Shown: in pieces, positions 47,201-64,000 of the stretch
How positions within the stretch are numbered: position 1 is the stretch's first letter
Layout of the letters: each line of letters starts with the position of its first letter
From: Mesodorylaimus sp. YZB2_4
Lineage: Eukaryota > Nematoda > Enoplea > Dorylaimida > Dorylaimidae
NCBI GenBank assembly: GCA_030248295.1
Contig: JASANH010001441.1
Location: 1 to 64,000, forward strand
Direction: 5' to 3'
Length of the DNA: 64,000 nt
Translations under genes and position numbers: made by a program
The notes under the pieces: model-generated
Told to the model about the DNA's origin: nothing
What the model saw: only the letters and a program-made list of their open reading frames with translations
Database searches by the model: none

Positions 47201-48507
47201 CTTATCGGGAGAGTCGTAGCTCTTATTAATTAGCCCACCCATTCACTTTGGCCATTTTAGAACAAGACTTCTGCAACCCATTTCCGTGTTTCAACAAGGC
47301 CACCTGCATCAGTATCGTCGACGAGGCCCGCTACGTGTGCAAGTGCAGCGAAGGGTGGACAGGCCCTCTTTGCGACCGTAAGTTCCTTTAACACCGCCAA
47401 AAACCTTTTCAGGGAATGCAATGTTTTTGCATTCCGTTTTCAGAACGTGATTTTTGTGGAAAAAAGAATCCGTGTCAGCATGGAGGTCACTGCGTCAACG
47501 AAGACTTTGGATACACGTGCAACTGCACGGATACGTGGGTTGGCAAGAACTGCGAGAATAAGTGCCCCTCGACCCTTTGCAAGAATGGAGGCACTTGCAC
47601 ATTGGATTATGGTGGTGGATACAGTTGTTTGTGTCCACAGGTTCAAGGATCCCAAGGAGATGTGAGTGGTGTTAGGCATTTCCAGGGGTTCATGTGCTAT
47701 TCATTAATACTCAGATATCGATGAATTCTGAACCGAGAGAGCCACAGTGTGATCAGTCAATAATAGTCCATGTACCGAAGGATATATAGAGAATATAGTG
47801 AGTCTCATTTCAGTGATCCTTCAAGTTGAGTCTATAACTATTCTGTTCAGGGCCTTAGATCTTAAAATTACAGTGATCTACCGCCATACAACCCGTTGAC
47901 TTCAATTCGGAGCTTTGAGTGCTATAGCAATGAGACAAGTACGTTAGTTGTAACTTTTGCTAGCCTAGAAGTCGGAATTAGAGACCTTAAATTAAGCTCA
48001 TATTTTTAGTAAAAACCCTCACCATGCCTCAGCGGAACCTCTCCTTCCTTATCGTGATGGAAGTGAACAGAGAGCAAGATTCCCATCGATTTCCCCGGTG
48101 TCGCGTTTACGAAGAATCATTCGCCCCTGTCAGCGTGCCCATGTTCGGCACTCCCTCTATCAACTACACGTAAGTCTTTCTGTGACTCATCACGAAGAGG
48201 AGTTGATCTTTTTGCCAACTTTTAGATCCGTTGCCCGAAACATCGAATTCCCAGACGATGTTATGGTCACACACGGCTTCATGACTTTGAAACCTAACAT
48301 TTCACCCATCAAAGTAGCTTTAATGTCAATCGGAAATGAGGGTAAGAACACCACTCGGAGGCTGACCTTCCCCCTGCAATTTATACTCTTACCATATCAG
48401 GCCTCACCTTGATCGAAGAAGGCATTTTATCCAACACGTACACTTTGGAGATGAAAGCCGACTACATCGCTCCATTTCCGTCTATTGTATCAAAGATGCC
48501 CACCTTG
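44275..48507 (+). CDS. Secreted Reeler-domain protein with acidic linker and EGF repeats
   Basis: Exons 44275-44512, 44883-45144, 45293-46905, 47261-47377, 47444-47661, 48033-48169, 48226-48341 and 48401-48507 join in phase to 936 codons. A signal peptide (MTTLSSLILPILGFLSLLAC) precedes a Reeler domain spread over exons 1-3 (APCAAQF, HFRGFLIQPR, VEKNYGPIQF). A single 1.6-kb exon follows, encoding about 520 residues dominated by Glu, Ser, Thr and Pro, probably a mucin-like or disordered stalk. Exons 4-5 encode three EGF-like modules (first DFCNPFPC...CKC..GWTGPLC). Exons 6-8 encode about 120 residues I do not recognise. The third EGF lacks its last cysteine unless the next exon supplies it. 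After 48507 the two nearest acceptors add only one to four codons before a stop, so the 3' end is unsettled. Likely extracellular or matrix-associated. Confidence 0.82.
44705..44800 (+). repeat. Short degenerate tandem repeat in Reeler-gene intron 1
   Basis: GGGCATCACA-like units (ATGGGCATCACAGGGCATCA, ATTGGCATCA, ATGGGCATCG, GTGGCATCAC) recur about every 10-20 nt. Confidence 0.55.
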
Positions 48508-48514
48508 GTAAGTT

Positions 48515-49555
48515 TTGTCTCTTGTTTCGCTCTGTTTCAGTGTTAAGTGATTCAGGCAAGAGACAGTTAGTTGTCAGTGGCTTCCTTCGCGAAAAGTAAA
48601 GCAACAAACACGCGCATGAATATTTTACCAAATACTTTTACAAAGGTGCTGATTTCCAGATTTACTAATCAACAAATTGACACTATCTAGGACTGGGCTT
48701 TGTTTTTTAGTCATTGTACATACCGGTTCTGTGCATACTGTAGCTTTGTTTTGACTGCGTATGCAATTAGTGGACTCTTCTCTGCTCAAACGATGCGTGT
48801 CGAATAGACGATGTAAGAGATTTCGGAAGTGGTGTCATGCATGGCGTGCGGATTGAGAACCGACCTGCCATGGCTTGGTCTAGCTTACAATGTAAAGCCA
48901 ACAGAGCAGACGATACCCAGTTTTGTTGCTCGAAGTCTCTAGGCTATCAGAGGAAACGGGAATAACAGCTTGGAAGAAAAAAGTCAACATTTTCGATATG
49001 GCGTGCACTGGTGAAATTCTTGGAAGAGTCTTTGCGACAGCAGGCTGGGTTAAAGTACAGTAGACTGACAGTGATTCAGTCGTCACGACCTCTGGTGAAA
49101 ACAAGCAGCTCTACGAGTGTTTTAGCTTTCTTGTTCCAATTATAATTTTCCTACTGGCTAAAACGCACAAATGCATCCCCCCTCCCAGTAATCTTGACCA
49201 GTTCATCGTCAGATTGCCTATCTTCAGTAAGATTCGAAATTTGCGGTGTGATGACATACACGTGTCCTGGGCAAGGGGGGAGCCGTAACAGCTGTATGTA
49301 ATGCTTAGAGTGGTCTTTATCTCACATACTCGCACTGAATTCCTAAACGACCTCTTTTCATCGTTTATTCACCAGAAGTTAAAGTAGAGCGGAAAGCTAG
49401 CGATAGAAGAGTGAAGCGTGAACTAAAGCATGACTAATCGCCACAAGTTTCTTCCGGCAGTCGAAAAGGTCAAGTGAATGGGTTGCCCCGACAAGCTGAT
49501 AATGAGTGGGGGCTCTTGAGGGTCATGTTTGAATCCACCATGTTCATGCCTTACA
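48515..49555. other. Intergenic
   Basis: No gene was recognised. One TACTGTAG lies at 48736. Confidence 0.4.
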
Positions 49556-49670
49556 CCCACCAAGAGCAAAACGCGCATACGAGGGTGAGGGGACGCACAG
49601 TGAAGAAATGATTTACCTGGCTGCGAGTCGAACAGTCGACACCTAACCCACCTCAGAGGTCAGGAGCGCA
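49556..49670 (-). repeat. SINE family 2, copy C
   Basis: The minus strand reads CTGTTCGACTCGCAGCCAGG, then GTAAATCATTTCTTC and CCCTCGTATGCGCGTTTTGC, the same order as copies A and B. GTGGGTTAGGTGTCGA at the head may be a worn A-box region. Confidence 0.6.
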
Positions 49671-50149
49671 TGAGGCAATGGGCGGGTCAGGTCACTGGGC
49701 TGAACCAGTGGTTGGTGCGACGTGGTGTGGCGGTGATGCGGACTAGGGGCCAATAGTAGAAGTATGCTTATAAGACTGTGAGCAACCAATTTACTCGGCC
49801 GCTACATTTGAGTGAATAAGCTTGCTACCAAGGGCCTATGATTCGGTGCTCCAGCTATTGAGAACACTAATCAATGTGTGGTGCAAAAGCAGAGCTAGCA
49901 GTGCTATAATACTGTATGTATAATATGTGTGGTTAAAGCACGGAGACATCACAACTATATCCAAAGAGGAGGGTTGAATAAGCAATCTATTCAAAAACCG
50001 CGGAGCTTCTTCCGCCTTGGAACAAACCACATTTGAATTTAGCGCCTCCTCCAGCGGCTACCGCCTTAGCTTTTGCGAATGCATATTTTAGCTACCGTAT
50101 TACTCACCTTATGTACCTTAAGTTGTCAAGCTGGAAAAATGTACATTCT

Positions 50150-50461
50150 CTGAAAGAAATTGAAGAATGCAAGGAATTATTTAACACTGCTAACTTTTAC
50201 ACCGTTCTTGGCATTACGGACAAAACCTCTAACCATTAAGAGAGTAAGTTGGATTGACCTTAGTGTGTGATTCGCATAATATGACTTGGGTTTTAGTTGT
50301 CCGTGGGTATCGCAAGTCGTCTCTCGACTGTCATCCTGATCGAGTTCAAAATCGTCAATCAATTGATCAAGTAAAAGCGGCAACAAAGCGGTTTCAGTTA
50401 TTGAAAAAAATTTATTTGATTCTGAGTGATTCGAATGAGAAGAAGGCCTATGATAACATGT
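50150..50461 (+). pseudogene. DNAJC9-like: DNAJC9-like J-domain with in-frame TAA
   Basis: Exon 1 (to 50243) encodes CKELFNTANFYTVLGITDK and exon 2 (50297-50461) encodes VRGYRKSSLDCHPDRV...LSDSNEKKAYD. Together these are helices I-IV of a J-domain with the HPD motif intact, closest to the DNAJC9 type. Both exons stay in the same frame across a GTAAGT/TTTTAG intron, but a TAA at 50237-50239 interrupts it three bases before the last partial codon of exon 1. No DNAJC9 C-terminal region follows. It is therefore either a decayed gene or fragment, or the stop is a sequence error. Confidence 0.6.
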
Positions 50462-50469
50462 GTGAGTGG

Positions 50470-51900
50470 ACTGTCGGCTTTTTATGCATCATCCATGGAA
50501 CGCACTGCCTTCTATGACCTCTAGAGGGACAGGTCTTAAGCTCTAACTTGACAGGGATGCTTTGCTTATAATGCATTGCAATTGCAAGAATAAGGAGGCG
50601 GAGACAAAATTTGTTCCAACTGAAATTTTGATCGATTTTTCTTCCGTAATTTAATTCCAGATACCGATCTAAGATTACGTAAGACTTTTCGTTTCTTTGG
50701 AGTGGGTGCAATAATTGGTTGAGCCTTTCAATTTTACGAAATTGTGTAAAACATGAGCCGAGGATTAACACACATAGGAAACTGTAACTGAGTAGCCTCT
50801 GTGTGTATATTCACCTATGGTTAATTTAGGTTAGAAAATCATTATAGGAGCAAACAAGCCTAAAATAGATATTTTTATTAGAATAAGTTGCCAAAGGAGT
50901 TCGAAGATTTTATTCCCCGCCATTTTCTAAATTTGAATTTTCGTTCGAATAAGTTTGAACTTTGGTATTTCTCGCTACATTTGAAAACTGCTCGTCTTGT
51001 TTTTATGATAAACGTTCGAATGCCATTCCCATCATCAGAGCCTGGTTTCCTACTCCAGCAAATGATGGGAAAGTCTGTGTTAAGGGGGTTGGGGGGGAGG
51101 GGAGGAGGGAGGGGGAATAGTAGATCGCTGTTATCTATTCGTGTGAGCAGGTTCGGTCGATTGAACGAGTTGTATAATGTTTGCGTAGTAGAGGTGCTGA
51201 CTCCCCCTCCGTTTTAATTCCCCGATAGAATATAAACAGTAAGGAGGAAGGGGTAATTTCGAAAAACGGAAGAAAGGAGAACTAATAGTTATTGTCTTGT
51301 TTCAATAAGAACAATTCTGCCATTCACTCATATCTGTTCCGTTTAATTATTCTTAGAGTGGAAGGTGGCTGTATGAAATTTTAATTTTTGTGACCCCTCA
51401 CTAGTTCATTTGAGTCTTTATGGAGGTCCTTCTCTTGGATGATAGAGGAAGACCTGGGTGACAGAATCCACTCCAATATCCCTCCAGACGCGTTTCCCAA
51501 CGATACCAGATAGACTGAGGTTAGTCAGCCCCCCCAACCTCCATGCCCCTCCTCTGACAGAAGGTGGGTGCAAAAATTCAAAGCGTGATTCATGCATATC
51601 CAGGGGTTATACTTCGATCGTAGCCCTGATAGAATATACAACAAGATATTTTGGCGGGATCAAAATCCGATCGCGCCAGCTTGTGTTCCCACCCCCCGGA
51701 TCGGGGGTCGGTACCGGGTCGGTGGGTCGTCGATGCTGGATTGGCCTGTGCGTGGAGGCCAGGGCATGACCCGAGGGGGGGGGGGCGGGGGTTAGAGAGG
51801 AAGGGTTCGATGTCCTGGCCGGCCCAACAGGGGGGTCACCCCCCCCCACCCTTGCCCATACTTGAACTCCAGGGGGTTGCCCATCTCTCCCTTCTTCCAT
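50470..51900. other. Non-coding, G-rich stretch before the DEAD-box gene
   Basis: G-rich blocks occur at about 51085-51118 (GGGGGTTGGGGGGGAGGGGAG type) and a G11 at 51775-51785, with a C9 near 51839. These are capable of G-quadruplex folding. No coding exon was recognised. Confidence 0.5.
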
Positions 51901-51902
51901 TA

Positions 51903-54124
51903 GTTTCTGTTCTGCTGAAAAATCTTTATAATGAAGAGCAGAAAGAAAGTGCGCGAAATTCGTCTTTTTTCAAGTCTTTAAATTTCAGGTCTTTTGAACG
52001 CATGAATTTGCCGCGCGATTTATTGAAGAACATTCTCGCCGTGTACAAGTCACCATTGCCGATTCAGCAAAGGGCCATTCCACACATCTTCAATAATCGC
52101 GACATTCTCGGCTGGTCTCCCACTGGTTCCGGAAAAACGGTATGACTCAAGAAAAAGCTGCTGTCTTGGACCTGTTAGGTGTGTTATTTCAGGCCGCGTT
52201 CACCATCCCGTTATTGACTTTCATGATCAACGGAGGCAATTTCAAGACAAACGTGATTTCATTTCCTGTAGCACCCATAACTCTGGCCTTATTGCCAACT
52301 CGCGAGTTGGCATTGCAAGTGGCGGATGATTTCAGGAAGATAATGGGCGGTAAGCAGGACTTGCTGTATTTCTCCTGAGATTCTGTGAGCAAATCTGGTT
52401 TTTTGTCAGGTATAAATGGTACAGTTGTAACACTTTGCGGTGGCAAGCGTGGACAGTTGTGTCAATTGCTCGGCGGATGTCACATCATGGTCGCAACTCC
52501 TGGTCGCCTGTTACAGTTTATCAAAGATGGGTTCGTGACGTTGAGCGATGTGAAGTATTTCGTCTTGGACGAAGCCGATGAGATGTTGGAAAAGGGATTT
52601 GGCCCCCAGGTAAGCTAATCGCTAGTCAAGTATTCAGCGAGGCCGATAGGGATTCGAGTGTTTTATGTACTATTCTTGGCTCCCATATATAAGTGATTTT
52701 GCTTCACGCATGTCAGTCGGCAGCCGAGCGGGGGGGGGGGGGGGACGATAGAAGTATTTTTTCCAAAACTTTTGGCTTTCAAGATTCATCCCTTACCATT
52801 GCTTGGTTGTACCTACGCACATCTTTTTTGTAACGCACCACCAACCGACCCTTGCTTCAGAAGGTGCAGCCGTCCTTGCGCCATAGTTCCTCCAGCAATC
52901 CACACATTCAGTAGGTACTGTATAGCGCCGCTTAGTACAGTCAGATAACACTTCCAGGTTCACAAGATCGTTGAACTGGGAATGATGCCGCTTCAATCTG
53001 ATCGATTGACCTTGATGTTTTCGCGCTTTTGACTGCTTTCACAACGCAGGAGGCTTGGAGAAACTAGTCATACAATGACCCAACGATCCAGTTTGCGGCC
53101 ACTACAATCGAGCCACGGCCGACAGGCCATTCGTCGTCAACAAAGATATAAAGCAAACTGTAATGCGCGTTCCCCAATATTCCAAGTTGGACACGCTGGT
53201 GGGCATTTTGAAGGAGGAACTGGCTGACACCTTTAAAGGTACTGTGGTGACATTTTAAAGAAGTGTCTGACTGTGGACGCATCCTTGTTTCAGGTGGTAT
53301 ATGGACGAAGAAGATTTTGGTTTTTGACGAACGTAAAACTGACACCGAAAATTTGGCTTTGCGATTGAACACGTCTGACATTCTGGCCAAAACTATGAAT
53401 GCGTATGTGATAATGGGCTTGATAAGTTTTTGGCATAGCAGAGGCGCTGTCTTCGTTTATTCTGTTTCTTTTAGCAATCGTCAACAATTCGAGCGCGAGA
53501 CTTCGTTGGAACAATTTCGTAAGGGCATTTGTCCCGTTTTGGTAGCTACTTCGGTGGCTGCACGTGGTCTGGATATCAGCGGGGTCGATTTGGTTATCAA
53601 TTACCAGTTGCCTTGTGGCTACGACAAGAACGGAAGACCCCATTTGACGACTGATCGACGTATTGCATTTTATGTGCAGCGCATTGGGCGTACTGGTCGC
53701 GTCGGTAATCGGGGCCGTGCTATCAGTTTCTTTGATCCTCAAAGTTTCGATCGGGATATCGGGCATGAATTCTAAGTGAGCGATGTGTTTCGACCGCCCC
53801 ACCTGGCGGATAGTAGGACGCGCTTGGTCTCAGAAGTTTTAATTCCCGCCAAAATATCTTTCTCTGAGGACTAAAATATCTTTCAATCCCTCCCCTCCTG
53901 ACTGCGGGTGTCCTTTATCGATCGTCCTTTATCGGTTCTGGATCGGCTCGGGCCAATCTGGACCATTGGTCGGCTCGGCTCAGTGACCTCACACCCGTGT
54001 CAGTCGATGCTGGGTTTCTTAGCTTCTGACTTTTCAGGTATTGCAAGCCGCTGAACAAGAAGTTCCCGGCTGGTTAATGACGGAATTCGGTGGATATGGG
54101 GCTCGTAGTTTCATTGAAGAATGA
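51903..54124 (+). pseudogene. Vasa/DDX3-like DEAD-box RNA helicase, apparently defective
   Basis: Exons ~51903-52139, 52193-52349, 52410-52609, ~53090-53238, 53294-53402, 53475-53775 and 54038-54124 encode most of a DEAD-box core: Q-motif region (SPLPIQQRAIP), Walker A (TGSGKT/AAF), PTRELALQ, TPGRL, the DEAD box as [13 protein letters not shown], then domain 2 with [11 protein letters not shown] and RIGRTGRVG. The last exon (LQAAEQEVPGWL) is typical of the Vasa/DDX3 tail. Two defects are visible. No exon carries motif III (Ser-Ala-Thr) between 52609 and 53090, and the flanking phases do not match without it. A TAA at 53773-53775 immediately precedes the GTGAGC donor of the penultimate exon. 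A 13-residue insertion lies before the RIGRTGR motif. Confidence 0.75.
52731..52744. repeat. G14 homopolymer
   Basis: Fourteen consecutive G lie in the gap where the helicase motif III exon is expected. Confidence 0.95.
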
Positions 54125-54711
54125 AGCGGTAGATGGTTGGAGCAAAATACTAGAGTGTACTAAAATCTTGGGGGGTTGAATTTTCTAATTTTTGAGCTTT
54201 CTTCAGCAATGAAAATTTTTTCTGAGGGCAGTTGGATATAGTGTGCAGTGTGATTTCGACAGAACAGCTAGTCTTGTTCAAATTCTAACTTTTTCTTATA
54301 ATGCGCAGTATATTGGCCATAAGGGGTGGAAGTATTCGTGTTGTCTTTCTCAAGATATATCAGTTTCAATGAATCATATAAGGATTGGGTAGGGGTGGGC
54401 ATTGGTTGCAATGACATACATATAAGTTAGTGCTTGACCATTCTGTGCTGTTGGCTGTCGAACGTAAACGTCCTTTGATCTACTTGAGTCTAAGTGCGAG
54501 TCCGCTCCCTGCTATGGGCGGGAACAAGGTTCAAATAACCACTTCGCGATGCCTAGAATACGTTAGCAGCGGAAGAATTTACTCGTGCTACAGTAGGCCA
54601 ACTGGTGGGTTCTAATCAATAGGATGTGGGTTACGTGGGGAGCCGCTAGTTACGTTAAAAGCGATGACTTGACTATACGCTAGTATTCACGAAGTACCAA
54701 GTGGTAGCAAA
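54125..54711. other. Intergenic between convergent helicase and ABCC genes
   Basis: No gene was recognised. CTACAGTA (the octamer on the other strand) is at 54598. Confidence 0.4.
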
Positions 54712-61314
<6,603 letters not shown>

Positions 61315-62118
61315 AAAGACCCATCAAAACAGGCAACAAAGGGAGCACTTACTCAAATTGGAATCTGATGCACCCCCGAATCGCGAGACACTGCCATCGA
61401 AGAGCACAAAAATCGCAAAAAATACAGTGACATGCCTTGTCAAATGTTTACATCCGAATAGTCAACGTTTTACAAGAGTTTCTACAAAGGTAGGAGCAGC
61501 CCGACAATGTGAGCAGTAAAAAAAATAGCTGACAGAAGGTTTGCCTACAAATACGCGAAGTCTAAGGGAACTTTAACATCAACAAGAACAGTCCCCCTCC
61601 CTCCCTTGTCTCGAAGTGTTAGTAAATACTATATAAACTTGTTTGGTACATTGACTTGTGATAGTAATGCCACCAAAAGTTGAAGAAAAAGCAGAGCAGG
61701 AGATGGCTGTCAATAGAAAGTTAAGAAATAACTCGTTACTTTTTCGGAGATAAGGGATATGCTCGTTAGTCTTTCCGCACTCATCAGCTACCTCCGTCGA
61801 AAGAGCAGAGAATAGGAAACTGTCCTCATACAAGTCCAGAAGGAGGCAGTTTACGGATCAGAGAAACAAATTTAGGTCGTTCTGCCTCGTGTGGCTCTGG
61901 CGATTACCAGGCTGAGTAGGCCATGGGACCCTGCTCTCCCCGTTAATTTAGCCTCAAGGCGGAGGTCCACCTCAGAGCCCGATCATGATGAAGTATCGGA
62001 GGGTGGAACCCGGAACTGGGCGGAAGCCTAAATCTCTAAACAAACTTTCAACTTCATTGATCTAGTGCGTTTTGGATAACTTCAAAATGGCAATACGTCG
62101 GGCGTCTCTTCCGCTCCT

Positions 62119-62302
62119 CTACCGCATACGGAGTTCAGTCAGGGATATTTTCTGCGACGATACCACCTCACCCTTGTAGGTAACGTGTAACAAGGCGGTA
62201 CCACCCATTGTAATATCAGATGGGCTCCCGTTCTCCGGTTCCTCACTGAGAGGGCTCTCAGTACTAAAGGTTTTTGCATTAAAAAAAAATGTTCCAGTAA
62301 CT
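62119..62302 (-). other. Unrecognised minus-strand coding-like exon
   Basis: After an acceptor-like AACCTTTAG, the frame reads ESPLSEEPENGSPSDITMGG, TALLHVTYKGEVV and SLTELRMR, then stops. The codon pattern is protein-like, but no family is recognised and no upstream exon was found. It may be a relic of the gene carried by the inverted-repeat element. Confidence 0.35.
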
Positions 62303-63289
62303 AATTCTCCCAACTACTACGCATTTACAGCCAAGGACTAATCTACCTTTCAGTATTACTGAAAAACGTTACTATAATGTATTGTGGATAAGTACTGTAG
62401 AGGGGGAAGCGAATTTGGTCGGTGTTCAAGCACGCTTAGTGGTCGGTTTTCCACTTATAGAGATAGGGGATGGGGGTTTGACGACCTGCGGTTAGTCCAA
62501 AAAAGAGTGCTAGTAGTGAAGTGCTGTTATTAGTATCACTGGGATCTGATTTTTGGGTCGTCTATGAGTTTGTTAGTTCGCGTTTCGGAGGGGAGGTAAC
62601 CTAACTTAGAAAATTCCCGAGGGGGGTGATTAGGGGGGGGGGTGGGGGGGACTAGGGGAGTGTAGTGGGGAGGGGGGGGAGGGAGGTATAGAGTAGGGGG
62701 GCTCTCTCTTCTTACTTTCTCGTTGATGACATGCATAATTCGCAAGGTCGTTGTCTACTGTTCACACATAAGGAGTTCCCTATTTTAGGGAAAAAACAAA
62801 TTACGTGTTCTTGAGGTGTTTCCTCCCTTATACACATCAGTCAGATCTTTTTTTCACAGTAAGTACTAAAGGTGAGACATTTTAGTCCTTGTCGTAAGAG
62901 GGCATTCTTCAATCGGTTAGTAGTTGCCCCCACAAATAGGGACATAATTAGAAATTTTTAGTTACTAAACTACCAGTTTTGTCAGTTTAAGTGCAAATGC
63001 TTTAGACTAGAGATTGGCCCATTCTCACGTTGAGGACACCGGAACGTGTTGGTGAGCGGGGGCAGAGAACCCGTGCTTCCCAGCAATCAGTTACACCCCC
63101 TCTCGGAGAAAACCACATAGACCAGAGCCGGCCTAGACGACGCCCGACGTCGATTGCCATTTCTCGAAGCTATTCCAAAACGCACTAGATCACAAAATGA
63201 GAGTCGTGTGCAAAGCGATATTTTTTGTTTAAAGAGATTTTTAGTGGCTCATCCCGCCCCAGTTTCCCCACGGGTCTTCCAACCCATCT

Positions 63290-63520
63290 TGCCGATAGCT
63301 GGTCAGCAGTCATCACATAAGCGAGACTTCAGGCGACCAGCTCTCACGGCAGGTTTTAGTGGAGCACCTCTGCCCTCCGCCTGTGGCAGCACGCCCTAAA
63401 TGATAACGGGCGAGAGCAGGGTCCTTCATGGCGTCCGCCACTTGACTGGACCAGAGCCTGGACTGAAATCGCCCAGAGCCACGTACGCAAGGCCAGCAAC
63501 GGACTTGCTAAATCATTGTT
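63290..63520 (-). repeat. Diverged SINE family 1 fragment
   Basis: CAGCAGTCATCACATAAGCG, CCAGCTCTCAC and GGAGCACCTC correspond in order to the 3' part of SINE copies A and B (14590-14680, 31200-31290). No tRNA-like head was found. Confidence 0.45.
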
Positions 63521-64000
63521 TCTCTGATCGCCAAGTCAGTAGAACTGCCTCCTTCTGGACTGGTGTATGAGGACCAGTTTCCTCATTCTCTGCTCTTTCG
63601 ACGGCAGGTAGCTGATGAGTTGCCGGAGTCGCAATGAGCTGTGAACGAGTTCCACTATATCCTCTTTATCTTTCCGAAAAAGTCAACGAGTTATTTCTTA
63701 ACTTTTCATAAGTTGCACCAGCCATCTCCGTGCTCTGCTGTTTTGTCATGCTTCCTGCCCAACGTTCTGTGGTGAGCATTACTATCACAGAGTCCACAAT
63801 GTACCAAAACACAGTTTCATATCGTCAATTTACTAACACTTCGAGAACTTTTTAAGGGAGGGGAGGGGTAATTAGGTGCTGGTTTTCATTCTTGATGAAT
63901 TACGCGATGTGTTCCAAAGACATCTCTTCACCCTCTAGTACTCTGCGCGTATGCCTATGTAGGCAAACCTTCTGTCAGCTATTTTTCCTATTTACTGCGC

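Larger units (their letters stand above)
61514..63997. mobile_element. Putative DNA transposon with terminal inverted repeats
   Basis: CAGTAAA...AAAAATAGCTGACAGAAGG... at 61514-61560 is repeated in inverse orientation at 63945-63997. A 29-bp core (61521-61549 versus 63958-63986) is a perfect inverted match, and both outer ends read CAGTAAA. The 2.4 kb inside has no transposase I can recognise, a short unknown frame at 62119-62302, G-rich sequence at 62590-62700 and a SINE-like fragment. A target-site duplication could not be checked because the right flank is only 3 nt long. Confidence 0.6.

Noticed and set aside
50237..53775. A variant genetic code with TAA as sense
   Set aside because: UFL1 and other intact genes in the window use TAA as a normal stop, so two isolated in-frame TAAs are better explained by decay or error.

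Overview
The window is eukaryotic nuclear DNA from an intron-rich invertebrate. Introns are mostly about 45-150 nt and almost all 3' splice sites read TTTTCAG, TTTTAG or similar. Together with the gene content (a C-clamp TCF, UFL1, an MRP-type ABCC transporter, a Reeler/EGF secreted protein) and scattered homopolymeric G tracts, this best fits a nematode-like ecdysozoan. That placement is inference. Most genes are split, so the gene models were assembled by joining reading frames at GT-AG sites and checking phase. Exon edges are therefore predictions.

Layout. 1-~9.7 kb: a minus-strand Ty3/Gypsy LTR retrotransposon with intact gag and pol, a canonical -1 frameshift heptamer, and a PWWP chromatin-reader domain fused to the integrase C-terminus. 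10.1-12.3 kb: a minus-strand SLC26-type anion transporter lacking its last membrane segments and STAS domain. 12.3-17 kb: gene-poor, with tRNA-derived SINEs, one carrying a nested palindromic insertion. 17-28 kb: a plus-strand TCF/LEF (pangolin/POP-1) gene with a 7.5 kb intron. 28-32 kb: non-coding, including a polypyrimidine/polypurine minisatellite with strand switches that hosts a second SINE copy. 32.5-33.4 kb: an unrecognised 170-residue protein gene. 34.9-35.5 kb: a PP1 glycogen-targeting subunit (CBM21). 36.6-39.1 kb: a two-exon small secreted protein gene and a decayed duplicate. 39.5-42.9 kb: complete UFL1 in ten exons. 44.3-48.5 kb: a secreted Reeler + Ser/Thr/Glu-rich + EGF protein. 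50.1-54.1 kb: a DNAJC9-like J-domain fragment and a Vasa/DDX3-like DEAD-box gene, each with an in-frame stop. 54.7-61.3 kb: an ABCC/MRP transporter in about 30 exons on the minus strand. 61.5-64 kb: a segment bounded by a 29-bp perfect inverted repeat, probably a DNA transposon.

The genes do not form a pathway. UFL1 (UFMylation), TCF (Wnt output), PP1-glycogen targeting and the two transporters are ordinary, independent metazoan genes. The accessory interest lies in the PWWP-bearing retrotransposon, the nested repeats, the unknown secreted pair, the decaying 50-54 kb block, and an over-represented octamer TACTGTAG (17 exact copies on the two strands, against about 2 expected by chance).
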